From Chaunax sp. Z400 (lineage: Eukaryota > Chordata > Actinopteri > Lophiiformes > Chaunacidae): a stretch of 64,000 nucleotides of DNA. Under the pieces are notes generated by a model. The model did no database searches. It was not told the origin of the DNA and was given only the letters and a program-made list of their open reading frames with translations. The stretch lies in assembly GCA_037577475.1 (NCBI GenBank), contig CM075204.1:9064855-9128854 (forward strand), in the 5' to 3' direction. How positions within the stretch are numbered: position 1 is the first letter of the stretch; every line of letters starts with the position of its first letter. Both the position numbers and the translations under genes were made by a program. This document shows positions 10,401 through 50,170 of this stretch, piece after piece.

Positions 10401-12400
10401 TTTTAGCTCTGTTTTGGTCTCCACCTGCAGCTCAAGAGGGTAATGTCTGGCCCTTTAGTTGCTAAGTGCTCCACTGTCGTCTCCAGATAGTTAGTCACTA
10501 ACTATGCCTGCCTAATGTTTGGTGCTAGTTTTTTATGCAGAGAGCAGCAGCCTCCTGTGGCCAAACAAAGACGTGAGCAGGAGCCAAAGACGTTATGTAA
10601 TGAGTCGTAAAATCAAAACAATTAGTCACTATGAGTATTCATTTCACACTCTTCATACTGTACAGAACATCTTAGCATATTCATACCTGTCCCTTGCTGT
10701 TTATATTTATATACATACACTCCTCTGCACTATACGCTTTTTGCCCATATGGCAAGAAACTGCTTTTCTTTGTTTCAACGTAACGTGTGCAAAAACAAAG
10801 CTGAATTTAATATGCAATATTTGATGATCTATATTATGATGACTATAGTATGTATTCATTAGCAACAAATGACTTGTTTCCTGTGGAGTTTCTATGTCCT
10901 GTGGGCTCATCCTTGTTTACAGGGGCACTAGACATAAAGCTCTTCTGTGATTGGAGTAATGGAGGCTGGTGTCCACTTTTCTTCAATACCTGCTGCGTAT
11001 GCTGTATGAAATGTGCTAAACAATGTGCGATATGAACCACCGTTCTTTAGCCCACTATTTCTGCCACTGCCATCCACCAATGCTGCTGCAGCTGATTTAC
11101 TGGTCATGGTAAAAATGCAGAGATATTAGTTTTTATGAAAATATTTATTTCAATATATATTATGAACGCTCTCGACATTTTTTATGGAATTAAAGTCCCG
11201 CCCAGCACACTGAATTAATAACAAAGCCTGATTCCCTTTATTTCACTGTTGTTATTTTACATTCTTCTGCATTATACAATAATAAAGATACCGTTAACAA
11301 TTTCAAATAAAGTATTACTATACGTAAATATATAACTTAAAAGTAAACAAGTATTCCCCGGCAGATACAAATAAAGCTTTGTGTCTACTTGTAACCTTTT
11401 TCTTATCCAGCACAGACAAACCCTTTGTGAAATGACTGAATAATAATTAATATTATTGCAGGTTGTTAGCAAGTTTAGCTGATAGCTGTCAGCTGTCAGT
11501 GGGGGTAATGTTTAAATTTGATAATCCTGAGACTTAAACAGAGCTAATCTTAAACATGTTAAACACCATTTCAGTGTCCATCTTATCTGGTGGAAAACCA
11601 CAAGGCCAGAGCTGGGTTGGTCCAATATTTACCCAGCCATTGGGTCAAAAACAATCTAATTTAGGTGTTTCCGTCAAAGCAGTTTGAAAGTGTATAGCCT
11701 ATGTAATTACATAGAATCTGTTAGACTTTAACATTTATCAGACCTGCAAATAGTTTAGCTATACTAGCTAGCTTGATTTATCACTTAGAACAGTTCAACT
11801 GTATTATTTACAAACTTTCTTTTGGCATATGGTGTTGTTCAACCTCAGTCCTGATTGATGTTTCTCACTGATAGACTGCAGTGTTGTGCAGCAATTCAAC
11901 CACAGAGTGCTACCACATGCACTCTACAGTACGTGGGGCACACCTCAGAGCTTGTATTTTGGGTAAAGCTGCATTGCTTTGACTTTGCGGATTGAAAAAA
12001 AACCAAAATATTGTTTTTTTCCAATTATTATAGATCTAAATAAATTCCCTGCCAACTGAGACTTTACTGGGGCCAGGGGTGCACCTTCAGGAGTGACACA
12101 CCAGGCAAATGTTTAGGGCCCCCAAAAAGAATTTGGGACAGAGGATATCTTTACCTGGGGCCCCCCAGTCTAGGATTGGGGACAACTGGGGCATGTGCCA
12201 CATTAAAATGGGTCTAGCTACGCCTCTGATAATGTCTCCTTTAAGAAGTTAGACTTAAGCACTGCTTCATATGTAATTAAAACAGGGTCTTTATTTGACC
12301 GCGTGTGCATTAAGCTTTGATTAATAAACCTGGATAACCAGTCGGTCTGTGCGCCTGTACTTGTCTGCCTCGCGACCTGCTGCGACTTCCTGCTACGGGT
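7404..12400. other. Intergenic region between divergent parp12-like and etv6 genes
   Basis: The two genes are transcribed away from each other from this segment. Besides the LINE remnant at about 7.86-8.41 kb it is AT-rich. It includes a duplicated segment near 8450 and 8610, and a retrotransposon-like tail near 8750-8805 (AATTCCCATAGGGAATTAATAAAG followed by CTATC repeats, split here as AATTCCCATAGGG and AATTAATAAAG). A 152-codon frame at 9531-9989 has no recognisable family. Confidence 0.6.
7860..8412 (+). mobile_element. Dead L2/Maui-type LINE 3' end (reverse transcriptase C-terminus)
   Basis: Across frames the sequence encodes fragments typical of the RT C-terminus of fish L2-clade LINEs: YKVLNGLGPKYIADPSRP, then LSVPRVKTKHGEA. 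Stops and frameshifts interrupt it. It is followed by an AT-rich 3' UTR with several AATAAA motifs. Only the 3' end is present, as expected for 5'-truncated insertion. Confidence 0.75.
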
Positions 12401-12405
12401 TTCCC

Positions 12406-12413
12406 TTTAAAAG
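12406..12413 (+). promoter_or_regulatory. TATA-like element of putative etv6 promoter
   Basis: TTTAAAAG lies about 400 bases upstream of the etv6 start codon, in a GC-richer stretch, and is followed by a CRE-like ACGTCA at 12440 and a GA-rich run. The transcription start (about 12435-12445) is inferred from this spacing only. Confidence 0.35.
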
Positions 12414-12478
12414 GGGGCAAGGCTCAATGCTGGGAATTCACGTCATTTCGCCGTTTTACACACATCCAGATCAATGAG

Positions 12479-12508
12479 AGAGAGAGAGAGGGGGAGAGAG
12501 AGAGAGGC
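12479..12508 (+). repeat. GA microsatellite in the inferred etv6 5' UTR
   Basis: GAGAGAGAGAGAG, four further Gs, then GAGAGAGAGAGAG. Within the inferred 5' UTR. Confidence 0.85.
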
Positions 12509-12565
12509 TCGCTCTTCAGTCTGGCTCTTCCAGGAAGGGAATTTTAACCAGCACGCTGCCGACAT

Positions 12566-12760
12566 ATGAAGGAAAACACGGAGACAAAAGAAGTTTTCAC
12601 ACCGACAGCCGCGCTATGGACGCGGCCAGCAGATAGAAAAGAAACAGCAGGCTACATGAAAAAAACAACTTCTCCCACAAGAGCAAGCCGAGCAGCCGGA
12701 GTGCAGCTTCTTCTTCTGCTCCTTCTTCTTCTTCTGCTGCAGCTGACTGTGTTTCTGTGA
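12566..12760 (+). CDS. Upstream ORF in the inferred etv6 5' leader
   Basis: A 64-codon frame from ATG 12566 to TGA 12758-12760, ending 59 bases before the etv6 start codon. Its C-terminal half contains an 11-residue Leu run encoded by CTT/CTG/CTC repeats. The start context is weak (C at -3). If it is in the transcript it could reduce etv6 translation or allow reinitiation. That it is translated is not shown; the leucine run may simply reflect a microsatellite. Confidence 0.35.
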   Translation: MKENTETKEVFTPTAALWTRPADRKETAGYMKKTTSPTRASRAAGVQLLLLLLLLLLLQLTVFL

Positions 12761-12819
12761 GAAAGAGAAGGAGATACACAACAACGGAGAAGTGGAAGAA
12801 GAGAAGTTGACGGGAGATA

Positions 12820-39637
<26,818 letters not shown>

Positions 39638-40100
39638 GGAACTCTGGGAAAACGAGTCCACGAACTACTTCTTACTACCCCAGCCGCTGATGCCTTTCAG
39701 AAGCAGCCTCAACAATCGCTGCTGAATCTGGAGCGCATGGACGTTCGCTCCAATCGGTTCCACGCAGATGGACTGACAGACATGTCATGTGATCTTTTAA
39801 AAAAAAAAAAAAGATTTCCTTAGGATGAAAATTTCCCTGAAGTCAAAAGAAAAGAAAAAAAAGCAGCACCAGTTGTTTTCCTGATGGACTGAGCTGAAAG
39901 GACTTTTTAAGGGTTCCCTTTTGTTTCTAAATGAACTGCAAAGTCAATCACTTTGTGCTTGTGTCACTTTTAATAGTCTGTCTCCTCACGTGCATTATAC
40001 TATGGAGTTTTGCTGTTTGTATAAAAAAGAAATTGGGTGTGTGTGCGTGTGTGCGACAGGAATGTTTTCACCATGGAATAAACATTTTTGATCAAACTGT
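39638..40100 (+). other. etv6: etv6 3' UTR
   Basis: Untranslated region from the stop codon to shortly after the AATAAA at 40077. Contains an A-run at about 39800 and a GT-rich stretch near 40038-40053. Confidence 0.65.
40077..40082 (+). terminator. etv6: etv6 polyadenylation signal
   Basis: Canonical AATAAA 440 bases after the stop codon, followed within 25 bases by T-rich sequence (CATTTTTG, CTGTTTTCT). First good signal downstream of the coding region. Confidence 0.6.
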
Positions 40101-40680
40101 TTTCTCTAAGAGTGGAGTATACTTAAATGTACCTGTAAACAGCAGGCAGGTGGTGCTTCCTGTTTCTCTCCAGGATCGGCACTGGTCTTGTTTGGTGAAA
40201 TACATCTTCTGTCCACATGATGGCAGTATTGGACCGTCTGTGGTGAGACACAGACAACTCTGCAGACCCTCACAGGACTAACTGTGGCTGCAGTGGAAGA
40301 GACTTGAGGGAAGAAGTTCTTCCTTTTGGCGGAACTGATGATGTCACAGTAGGAAATAATCACTGTTTGGCTCAGTTAATCAAACGCAAGTTATTACCTA
40401 TTAATTGCCAAGTCAGTGTTCTTTGCTGCATTATTTTTGTATTACACTAAGCTACAGAGTTAAGTTTGTTTTGTGACTCATTCCTCAAATTTGTTAGAAA
40501 CAGTTCAAACTATAGTTATTCTATCTAATCAGATTGATTGATCACCCTGAGGTTCGATCGGAAGTGATCGCAAAAGCAACAGGTGCTTATTTTATTCAGA
40601 CGGACAGGTCAAATCTGAATACGACACAAACCCTTAAAGGTAATCAGAGTACAGTAACGCGTTACCAGAGGAGGTAGCGG

Positions 40681-40720
40681 CTGTGCGCTCCGGAGTCTCC
40701 ATAAAAGTTAGAGCGCACAG
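40681..40720 (+). promoter_or_regulatory. TATA-like promoter bracketed by an inverted repeat
   Basis: CTGTGCGCTC (40681-40690) and GAGCGCACAG (40711-40720) are perfect 10-base reverse complements flanking CATAAAAG (40700-40707). This is followed by a GC-rich sequence resembling a 5' leader. Interpreted as the core promoter of a third plus-strand gene. Confidence 0.4.
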
Positions 40721-40729
40721 AGCCGAGCT

Positions 40730-41154
40730 GTCAGACCGGGAAGAGACGCAGCGGAGCAGAGACTGGATGCTGAGGTGATTAATCAGGATCGATCCCACTT
40801 TGAGAAATTAATCTATTCATCTTAAGTGTGCGGTCTGATCCTCTGGGTGACTGTCGGCCACCGTCCGCCCGCGTCTCAGCTCAGACTCCAATTTATTCTG
40901 GACTCTATCGGAATAAAAAGACTGGGGCGCTTTGGATCCGGGAGAATCTCGGCTGTGCGGCGGAGGAGGAAGAATCTTATCCTGATAAGGCTGTTTGAGT
41001 TTAATCCTGAAATAAAACCACCACTCTTCGTTTTACCGCCAGCCTGGGAAAGCAAATGTCTCCACACTACAGACACACCCCTGGATTGTAGCAGCAGCCC
41101 CGCAGATGGTTTGAAAGGGCGTTAAGGTGCGGGACGGGAGTGGGACAATTACAG
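40730..41154 (+). other. Putative first (5' UTR) exon of an unidentified downstream gene
   Basis: GC-rich segment, unlike its flanks, ending in ATTACAG|GTAAGA, a near-consensus splice donor at 41155. A 99-codon frame (40826-41125) within it has no recognisable homology, so it is treated as untranslated. The start is inferred from the TATA-like element. By human synteny, ETV6 neighbours such as LRP6, BCL2L14 or DUSP16 are conceivable, but nothing in the sequence identifies it. Confidence 0.4.
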
Positions 41155-42519
41155 GTAAGAGCAACTCAAGCGACATCGACAGTCATTTGTAGCCCTGGAT
41201 TGGGGCTGGTGAGAGTTTCTCTGCCGGTCAGTGCGCACAGTCAGGCGTCATTCTAACACTGCGAGTGTTTGATTTGGAGACCATCAGCCCCGCATCAATA
41301 TCAGATCTGGAGTCAGTCACACCTCAGTCATTCATCTGATTCCAAATATATATCTTCAAACAGAGAAAATAATCTCATTTCCCTTCATTAACAGACATCA
41401 GACATCAGACTCTCTCAATTACTATTTTTTATTAATTGCAGTCATTTCTGTGCAGGAATGCCTCGTTTGCAGTCATTTATAACTGGAGTTTGATATATAT
41501 TTACATTTTATTTTACCCAATATTATTCCTGGATCTGTAAAAATGCAGTTTTTCCAATGAGGGCTCTTTAGAATTTAGCCTCATGAAAGCAAACTCCAGA
41601 ATCAAAACACCATTTTTCACATTATTATTCCCTGCCATGAGCTTCAGGATGAATTCATCCATAGCAGTTTTTAACCTCCACTGAGTCCTGACCACATACA
41701 ACCAGGTTGGGTGGACAGATGAGCCTGTTTGACGGTTTTACAGTCTTTACTTCAGCTGTGGGTCCACCTCAGAGCTCCATATAAAATAAATCTCATGGTT
41801 TGGTGTTAAAGGTGTGGCAGGACCAGTGCTGCCTGGAAGTCAACTAATAATGATAGTTATGAATCCATTTGCACTGAGAATAATGTCAGCTCACCTGGAC
41901 CGTGTGAGTCCTCTGGTGATGAAATACTGTGACACAGTGGCAGGAAATACTGACACTCGTCGTCCACCTGCTGCCACGGAACTAAAGCTTTTCATTTGTT
42001 AGGAACAAAAGGAATCGGACACGCTGACAGCTTACAGGGGTTGTGCACACGCAGGGATGAAACAGAGGATGGAGAATGACAGGAATAGACAGAAATAAAG
42101 ACACGGCAGAATTATACGGTGGAGCGGCGGGGCAAAGGTCCAGATTGTAGGATTGTAGTATATTTCTTGGAGGTGGAGCTGCTCTGATGGTGAAAATAGA
42201 AAAACACCACACAGCCTGAAAAAACAAGAAAAACAACAAAAAAAAAACTGCTGACCCACGAAACATTTTTGCCTTTAAAAGCAATTTTGAATTAGGGTAA
42301 ACATATGTGTATAAAAGTAAAACTCTAAGGACTGTTTCTATTTCTGCTTCTCTCCCAGGAAACTAGGCCTATATCACTTCCATGAAACATGCAACAAATG
42401 AATGAATAAATGAAAAGCTGCTTTTCAGACCACAAAAGAAACCCCATTGTCTTGACTCATCGTTTTCTCGTCTCATCTAAAGACCAGTCGTCCCAGGCCT
42501 ATTTTTGTCCCTCCATCTG

Positions 42520-42840
42520 CTACTTTCATCTTTTGCTATTTCATGCTTCTCCTCCACTACATTTGTTTGGCAGCTACTTATCATATTGAGATGTCACTGC
42601 CTTGTCAACCTCATAAACAGTGGTGTCTGGATGGGACGCGGTCCAGAGACCTTCGCCCAATGAACATCTCTGATGGTTTCATTCAAATAATGTTTCAAGG
42701 CCCAAAGAGGTCAAACGATCCAATTCTTACTTTGTGTTTTCTTCTTCTTTGTCTCCTGGCCCCTCAGATCTATCTTGTGATCTCTTGGAGGGTTTCGACC
42801 CATAGGTTGGGAACCACCAGATTACCAAACTGTGTATAAA
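42520..42840. repeat. Common fish interspersed repeat fragment
   Basis: Contains CTCCACTACATTTGTTTGGCAGC at 42550 (given here as CTCCACTACATTTG plus TTTGGCAGC) and TTCGACCCATAGGTTGGGAA at 42797, both ends of repeats seen widely in teleosts. Family not assigned. Confidence 0.4.
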
Positions 42841-45800
42841 ATAGATACATATAACCTGATGTAAACTATAATAACACTTTTCCTTTTAAGACAGGTATTA
42901 CTAATACATACTTTGAGATTTTGAATGCAGACTGGAGTATTTTTACTTTAGACAAAATAAAGGATGGGGAAACCACAGAACAAATCACATAATGACATCA
43001 TCCAGCAGTGTTTAAGCAGCCAAAAGTAAGAGCTGGGGGTCCCAGGTTATCTGGGAGCACCATCAGCAGCTCCTCCACCAGCTTACAGCTCTGGGCCGCC
43101 TGCCTCAGGTCAGACCGGTCCGCCTCCAGTGCTGGCTGCCTGGAAAGCGGTGGCGGATCAGCCAATGTCACTTTTTCCCAAAGGTCACATGACCTCGTCC
43201 TTGCACTGCCTCGCCATTGATCCAAAGCGAGGACACAGAGGCTTCATGGTCTGCTGCTCTTCGCCAACCAGGCCAGTTTCACAGCAGCAGCAGAAGGGGG
43301 TCTTTGGATGGGTCTGTCTTTGGTCTCATGAATGAAACATGTACCTTTATAAACACAGAGTTTGGTCCTACATTTACATCTAAGTGATGAGAACAATTTT
43401 GCAGTATAGTTGGAAAAAAATACTAAAAAGCAGCCTTCCTGTGTGGAGCTTCTAAAACTACCCGTTGGTGTGGACAATGGTTGTCTGTCTTTTTGTATTA
43501 GCCATGTGATTTACCAGGGTCCAGGATGGACTGAGGTACAAGTGGGATCAGATCCAGCCCCTGAGGATCTCTCTGGGATGAGTGTTTTCAGCTAATGGCC
43601 AGAGGAATGAGTGAAAACCAAGTTATCCAAACTAGAACGACGCTCAGTAGAGCCCATACCTCCACCAGCAGTCACCTTTTATTCAATCAAGGCTGATCCA
43701 AAATCAAACTCATAGACCTGGAACCATAATCTAAAGTCATTGGATTTCTTTTTCTTTACACCCATTTAAATCTGGTGGATCCAGATTTTTATTTGGGGCC
43801 ACACCAAACTGCATCTGTCTTTATCTATTTACAAATTGAACTAGTTTAAGAGGAATGATGCAAAATGCATCTATTTCTGATGACACAATATTCTAATTCT
43901 TATTTTCTAAGTTTCCATGGCAACAATTATGTGTTGAACTCGGCCTCAGAGAGATTAAGGTTTGTTTCTAGAGAATAAGCGCCAATGTCAGACAAGGACG
44001 TGTTGATGTGACTTTTACTATTTAAGAGGGATTTTAAAATGATTTTATATTGTTTATTTTGTACATTTCCATGGCAACATGTTAGACTGTGTCCTTAGGG
44101 TGTCTTATAAGCTATGTAGAATCATGATGGATCTTGTTTTAAGGGATTATTTCCCTCCGTTTTTATTATTAGCACACTTGGATATTTACTTATATTCATG
44201 AAAATCCACTCAGTTTGATTCATGACATGTCATATGACTGATCCTGAAGGCTCTTAGTATTCCTGAAGAAATCGGCTGTCAGCAGGCCATCCTCACTCCT
44301 CTTGGATTCCGAGACATTCTGACATCACCAATGGGCCGCTTCATTCTGTGTTCTAAGAAGTCTTGAACACGAGTTTGGACGTTTTTTTTTTTGCGGTGAT
44401 GTATGAAAACATTTGAATGCCTGAGATGAACCCAGGGATTTATTCCTCGCTGCTCCAAATGAAAGACTCGAGAGGAGGTCAGGTGTTCGGCTGCAGCGTG
44501 CTGATAGGAGAGTTTGTGCTCTCCTCTCCTGAAACCATCGGAATTTGTGTAAAATATCAGCGGCTGATTGGCACCCACCGTGTCAGTGTTTGATGTGAGA
44601 GGGAAGCGAGGACTCCCCCCCCCCCCCCCTCTCTCACATTCTATTTGATCTGCAGCCCGCTCCACTCTCCTGCTTTTTCATTTCAAGTACGACAAATTCA
44701 CCAGCCGCTGAATAAGCAGGAGCTCTGTGGAAATGATAAAACAAAAGGAAAAAGTTCTGAAACATTTTTCTCTTTGACCTCAGTCTTATTTCTCTGATGG
44801 GATTTTTTTGTGTCATTTTTCCCCCTGACAGTTTTTGGCAGGTTCTTTCACAGTTTTTTATTCTGAACTTAGTGGAGTTTTGTTGAGTTAAAAGTGTGAT
44901 TAATGTGACTTTTACTGTCACTATTGAGTTTTACTTTCTCTTACTCTCTTAATAATAGCTATAAATAAACAGACACAGACCTGGCGATACTTTCTGTTTA
45001 TTTATATTTATAGTACTTAATAACACTATAATACTATTTTTTTTACTAATTAAAAAACATTCATTGTTTTGTTTTTGAACATCAAAAATGGTCAAAATGA
45101 CCAGACTGAAGTTGCAGAATATAACAATATATAACAATATATTTAGAAATTATAGCTCATAATGTCACGTTCTTTTTAAACATAGTTACACAGGCCTGTA
45201 GAAAACACATGAGAAACATATTCTATTCCCTCTCTTACTGACACTGAGTGCAGCGAGTAAAGAAAAGTGTAGAATGGTGTAATGTTGACTGACTCTATTA
45301 TTTTGATAAAACAGTGTGGAGTTGAATCAACAGGAGGGAAGAGATCACCCTGTGATTACCTACTGAGTGTGTTATGGCAGAAGCTGTGGGAGATTCTGGA
45401 ATGTGCATGGGCGTAGATTGCATGGGGACCTGAGGAGACTTAGGAGACTTAACTGTGGGACGTGGCCATGTATGTCTTGTGACATCATCACAGCTTAGCT
45501 AATGATGTCACCGAGTAAATAAAATGTGTGCAGATCTGAGCGAATCAGAGAAGGTTCTTAGTGACGGTGTAAGTAAAGTTTTTACTGTGACAAAATAAGC
45601 TCCTCCCTTAGAACGCCTGCTTTTAGAGTGGAGTTTGGTTCTGTCGTAAGAACACTTGAAGGCCACCAGGAGCTGAGGGTGTTTGATTGTTAATATCTCA
45701 CATAAATGAAGCTGACACACCTTCTAGTGGTCAGCGTTGTAAACGTAGCACAGAAAGTGGGGCTAAAACCGCTTACGTCTCTCAGCTCTTCGTAAAAGGA

Positions 45801-48800
45801 CGCCTATCAAACACAAATGCTAATCAGAGAGCAGCTCCACTTTGCTGTAGGATGCAATTAGTTTAGTTGAATAAGTCCAGGGATTAATGTGTCCCCCCCG
45901 CCAACACTACCCCACCTCCATAATGTAATGACAGCTGCGCCCATGGGAGTATGACACCTAAAAATCGTAACGCAACACAAGCGCGAGCCGTCGTCATTTT
46001 TCTACAATATCTGCACAAATGCATGGTTAAAGGTAGAGTTAATGTGGCCACACTTAAACCCCCCTCATTAAGAATTGATAAGAAATATATTAAGATTTAA
46101 TAAATGCTTTATTACACACTTTAATGTAGCTGTAAGCTACTATGAGCTTTTATTAGACTGTTTAAAGTGTTTCCACACCCATCCACCGCCCACACGTATC
46201 ACCTCACAACATAAAGAGGGGGCACCGAACACTGGCACTGCATGCAAATTATATAGTGTAGCCTTGTCCAATATATGTCCAGTTCCTACACTGAATCCTA
46301 TTTAAACCTGTTGTAAAGCTGTGAATGATGGCGCTCATATGACAGCAATTAAACTGGCTATTAAAATGTTATAGTAAATGTTAATAATGACAACCTTTAA
46401 ATGCTCCACCGTTACAGCAGCAGCAAAATGTATACATGTGTTTGTCCATTAAGCTTTTCCAAAATATATGAAACGATGACAAGGAAAAGAAGGAGTTTAA
46501 TATGACGTTCTGCAGCTGTGCTCAGCAGGAACACACCTTTGCTCTCTGGGACAGTCCTCGTCTTTATTTGTGCTCACGCCATCCTCCCCCTCACCCAGCA
46601 TTCCCACTCCAGTCATTTCATGCAGAGGGGGGAAAAAAAAGAGAGTGAGAGAAAATGAAAGACAGTGAGAGAAAAAGGAGATCCGCGTGGTCTGGTGTCC
46701 AGGTTCTCCCTCCTCATGGCTATTTTATCTCCTTCTGCAGTGTCTTATATAGTGTGGCTCTCTGTGTGGCCCAGTGGCCTCTAAAACATGTGCCCCGTCA
46801 TGCACCACGACTCCGGCCTCCAAACGCCTCCAAAGAAACACACCAATGCACATTTTGGAACAAAAGAAACATCTCCCTTTCCTTCGGTCTCCTCCGTTCT
46901 CCCCTCTCCCACCCATCTCCTTCCTCTTCCCTCCGTTTCATTTCAATGGCCTGATGGTTTGTGCAGAGCTGTGGGCATACAGTACTTCCATGATGTGAGC
47001 CAAAGCCATCTGGGACTCAATATCCTGTTTACCAGCTCTCAGCACTCTGAAAACCACAACAATACTGAGCCGAGGCTGAAGTTCAGAACTCATTACAGTT
47101 TGTTCAGGTCACGGCCAAGGTCGAAGTCTTCTCTGTTACTCTGCCACGATGCCTTCAGAAAGCAGACGCCGTCACTGCTGCTTCTCTCTCTTTCTCCAAT
47201 CTATAGCCAAGGCTGCGTGTTTTTGTGTCATGCTTTGTGAGCATACAGTATCTCCCAGCAGCCAGCCACATCTGAACCGAGTGATTGGTCCACTGCATAA
47301 CTGACTACAGATAAAGGAGAGAGAGACTTGATGCCGCTCATAGATTTGTTATTTGAAAAATAAAACTGATGCGGTAGATTTGTTTCAAAACGTGATCCAG
47401 TTGTTCTTCATCTAGTACATCTGATGCCCATCAAAAGTCTACTTCACCTCTTGAAATACTCTTACGTTCCTTTTCTTCTTCTTATTTTTATTATCCTGGT
47501 GCTCAATTCTTACTGTTCAGCTTACTGAGGCTATTATTAGCAGCTCCATTTGCCAAAAGGGAGACGATCTGTCTGCCAAATAACATTCAAACCTAACAAT
47601 TGATTGTTTGAAGACCATAAACCTCGGCTAAATGCTAAAAGTCTACATTCCTATCTATATATAACACCTGTATTTAAATTATTTTCTTTTCATGACAGTA
47701 TGTTGAGATCACCTGTCAGACATCACAGGTGGAAACAGGCTTTGATACACAGATGATGTTCCGTTCATTAGTTATGGATGTATGATATGAATATATTACA
47801 TTTTATCTGTGGAGAGCTTCTTAATTCCACTGACATATGAACAGTTTTCTGATCACAGGACGGAATCCTTTCTCTGTATGCCGCCATCTTCACGCTGATG
47901 GATAAATACTCATTTCTATGGATGCTGGTTCTGTGGAAAACACACAGTGCCCTGCGCCCTGTGTGTGTTTCTGTCTGGCAGACTTTCAGCCACGCTGAGC
48001 TGCATGCCTCGTTTGGCTCACTCTGCATCCCCGGGCTATTTAACCCGGGGCCTGTAACCTAAAGACCTGATAGTGGCAGCCTGTGGCTTTCAATCTGAGC
48101 GCTCTCCCTCACTTATCTGGCCAATAAGCCATTTTAATTGCTTACACACAGAGCCCTATCAGGCCATGTCGTGAGCATGGAGATAAGGGTTACACAGAGT
48201 CGGGCATTAGTAACAGGATGAGAGGACCGCAGAAAAACAGAGCTGGGGGATCCCAAGGGGGGGGGGGTCGAGTCAGGAAATGGCTGTGGCCATCCTATTA
48301 ATTTCAAACTCACAGAGCTGTTTCTCCGGCTAACTTTTAAGGCTCTGGAGACGCTGCTGTGCACCAAAATCAAAGCCAATTTGAATTATCTCCTAAAGAT
48401 GATGGTGTGCAGCGTGTTCAACTGACATTATCAATGGGCAGACTGGGAGTAACTCAAGTGTAAAATCACACACGTTATTGTGCAAAACGTCCCTGGCAAT
48501 TTCAGCTTTTTCGCGCATTTGTGCAGAAAGAAGGGACAGAAAAAATGTGGAGCATTTACTGATTATTCACAATCTTAATTAGTCCAGCTGACAGGAATTT
48601 TTCATGCTGACATTTGTGCCCAAATACTGACAACTACGGAAGCTGATACACATAACAGAGCAAGGACACGGAGCATTATGAGAAGCAAGGCTTCGAATTT
48701 TTAACTTCACTTCAAATTAAACCACATGGGTCATTTAGAAAGGAGTGTGTTTGGATTTTTATTACATTCAAAGCTTTCCTTTGGCATTTTGGCTTTTTTT

Positions 48801-49574
48801 TTTTTTTTAACACGACATCCAGTCTTTTCACAGGCTCCAGCGACCTTCCTTTCCAAAGAGATCTGGATTGTTGAAGTTTCTCTGTGTTTCGTGTTGACCC
48901 ATGTGGCCTGCATGAAGAGCCAGTCAACACAGCGGCTGGGTAAATGTCAGCTACACCAGGCTTCTAATGAGACCAGAGACTAAGGAGAGGGCTGACACCA
49001 TCATAGGCTCTCTGCATACAGCCTCATTTACATTCTAGCAGGCGACAGCTGGAGACATGAGGGGGGAGAGGGCGAGAGACGGAAACAGAGAGGAGGGGAG
49101 AGAAGCGAACACACAGAGGGAGAAAACATGTTAGTTTGTAATTTGCAAACATCTCAGAATCAGGAATGATCTCATTGGTTGAGTTGAGATTAAGAGGGTG
49201 GAGCCTAGATTAATCATCCACCGGTTGGAGCTGCAAAAATCATTTTCTTTATATAAAATGAAATAAAAACAAGAACAACAATGTCGTGAATGTGAACCAT
49301 CAAGATAACCAAATCTGATGTGAGCAAAAAGAATTGAACAATGAGGTGTGTCGTGTGAACGTAGCCTCGGTTTGGACCAACATGGAGCTAAATGGAGAGA
49401 AAATATTGGATGTTTGTTCAACAAGTGGACAGAAAAACAACTTCAAATGAATGTTATAATACTTATAATGGACGTGTAAATAGGATAAGGTTTTCTATTA
49501 GCCATATCAGTTTTACAAGGTGATAATATGTCAATGCTACAGCTTACTGCGCTTTAACCAATGATCAAAAGGGT

Positions 49575-49670
49575 TGTATCCAGAGGTGGCAAAAGTCAAG
49601 CAGAAGTAAAGATACTTGTTATTTAAGTACAAGTTAACTTCAGTGATTATTTAAATATCCAGACACACCA
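49575..49670. repeat. Fish repeat end (CAGAGGTGGCAAAAGT / TTTAAGTAC type)
   Basis: Matches the wording of the fragment at 55388-55445 (GTGGTGGAATGAAACTTAAG, TTCTGTACTTAAATAC), where it abuts a GATA-rich microsatellite. Confidence 0.4.
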
Positions 49671-49889
49671 AACAGATTGGTCAGGATCTTATATTAATGA
49701 CTGTTCTGTGTTCTTCTACACATCCACACAGTCCAGGTTCATACAGTGAAATAGTTTGGAGTAAAGCAGCCTGATAAAACCTGAGCTCCATCAGAGCTGA
49801 ATTTTTATTTTAGAGGCTAAAAGTTTAATTTTGTTTCTTCTGGAGAGTTTCTGTCTCTTCTGTCCTCTTAGAGCGACATCCTTTAGTTT

Positions 49890-50170
49890 TGAATAGAATA
49901 GAATAGAATAGAATAGAATGCTTTATTGTCATTGCACAACTGTACAACAACATTTCAGTGCATCTCTTTCAGTGGTTGGAGGGAAACACAAGATAAGGTT
50001 AAAAACGACAACACATAATCACGCACAACAATAATAAATAGTCAAGTAATACAAAATAAACGTTCAGTCATGAATACAAAATAAAAGTTCAGTAATAAAT
50101 ACAAAATAAAAGCTCAGTCATAAATACGAAATAAAAGTTCAGTAATAAATACGAAATAAAAGTTCAGTAA
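49890..50170 (-). mobile_element. Retroelement tail with (GAATA)5
   Basis: GAATAGAATAGAATAGAATA followed by CTTTATTGTCATTGCACAAC, a reverse-oriented retroelement 3' end. Downstream is a local tandem duplication of AATACAAAATAAAAGTTCAG-type units (50055-50170), four to five copies about 30 bases long. Confidence 0.55.

Noticed and set aside
40826..41125. 99-codon frame in the putative downstream first exon as a protein
   Set aside because: No family resemblance, basic random-looking composition, ends before the donor; treated as 5' UTR.
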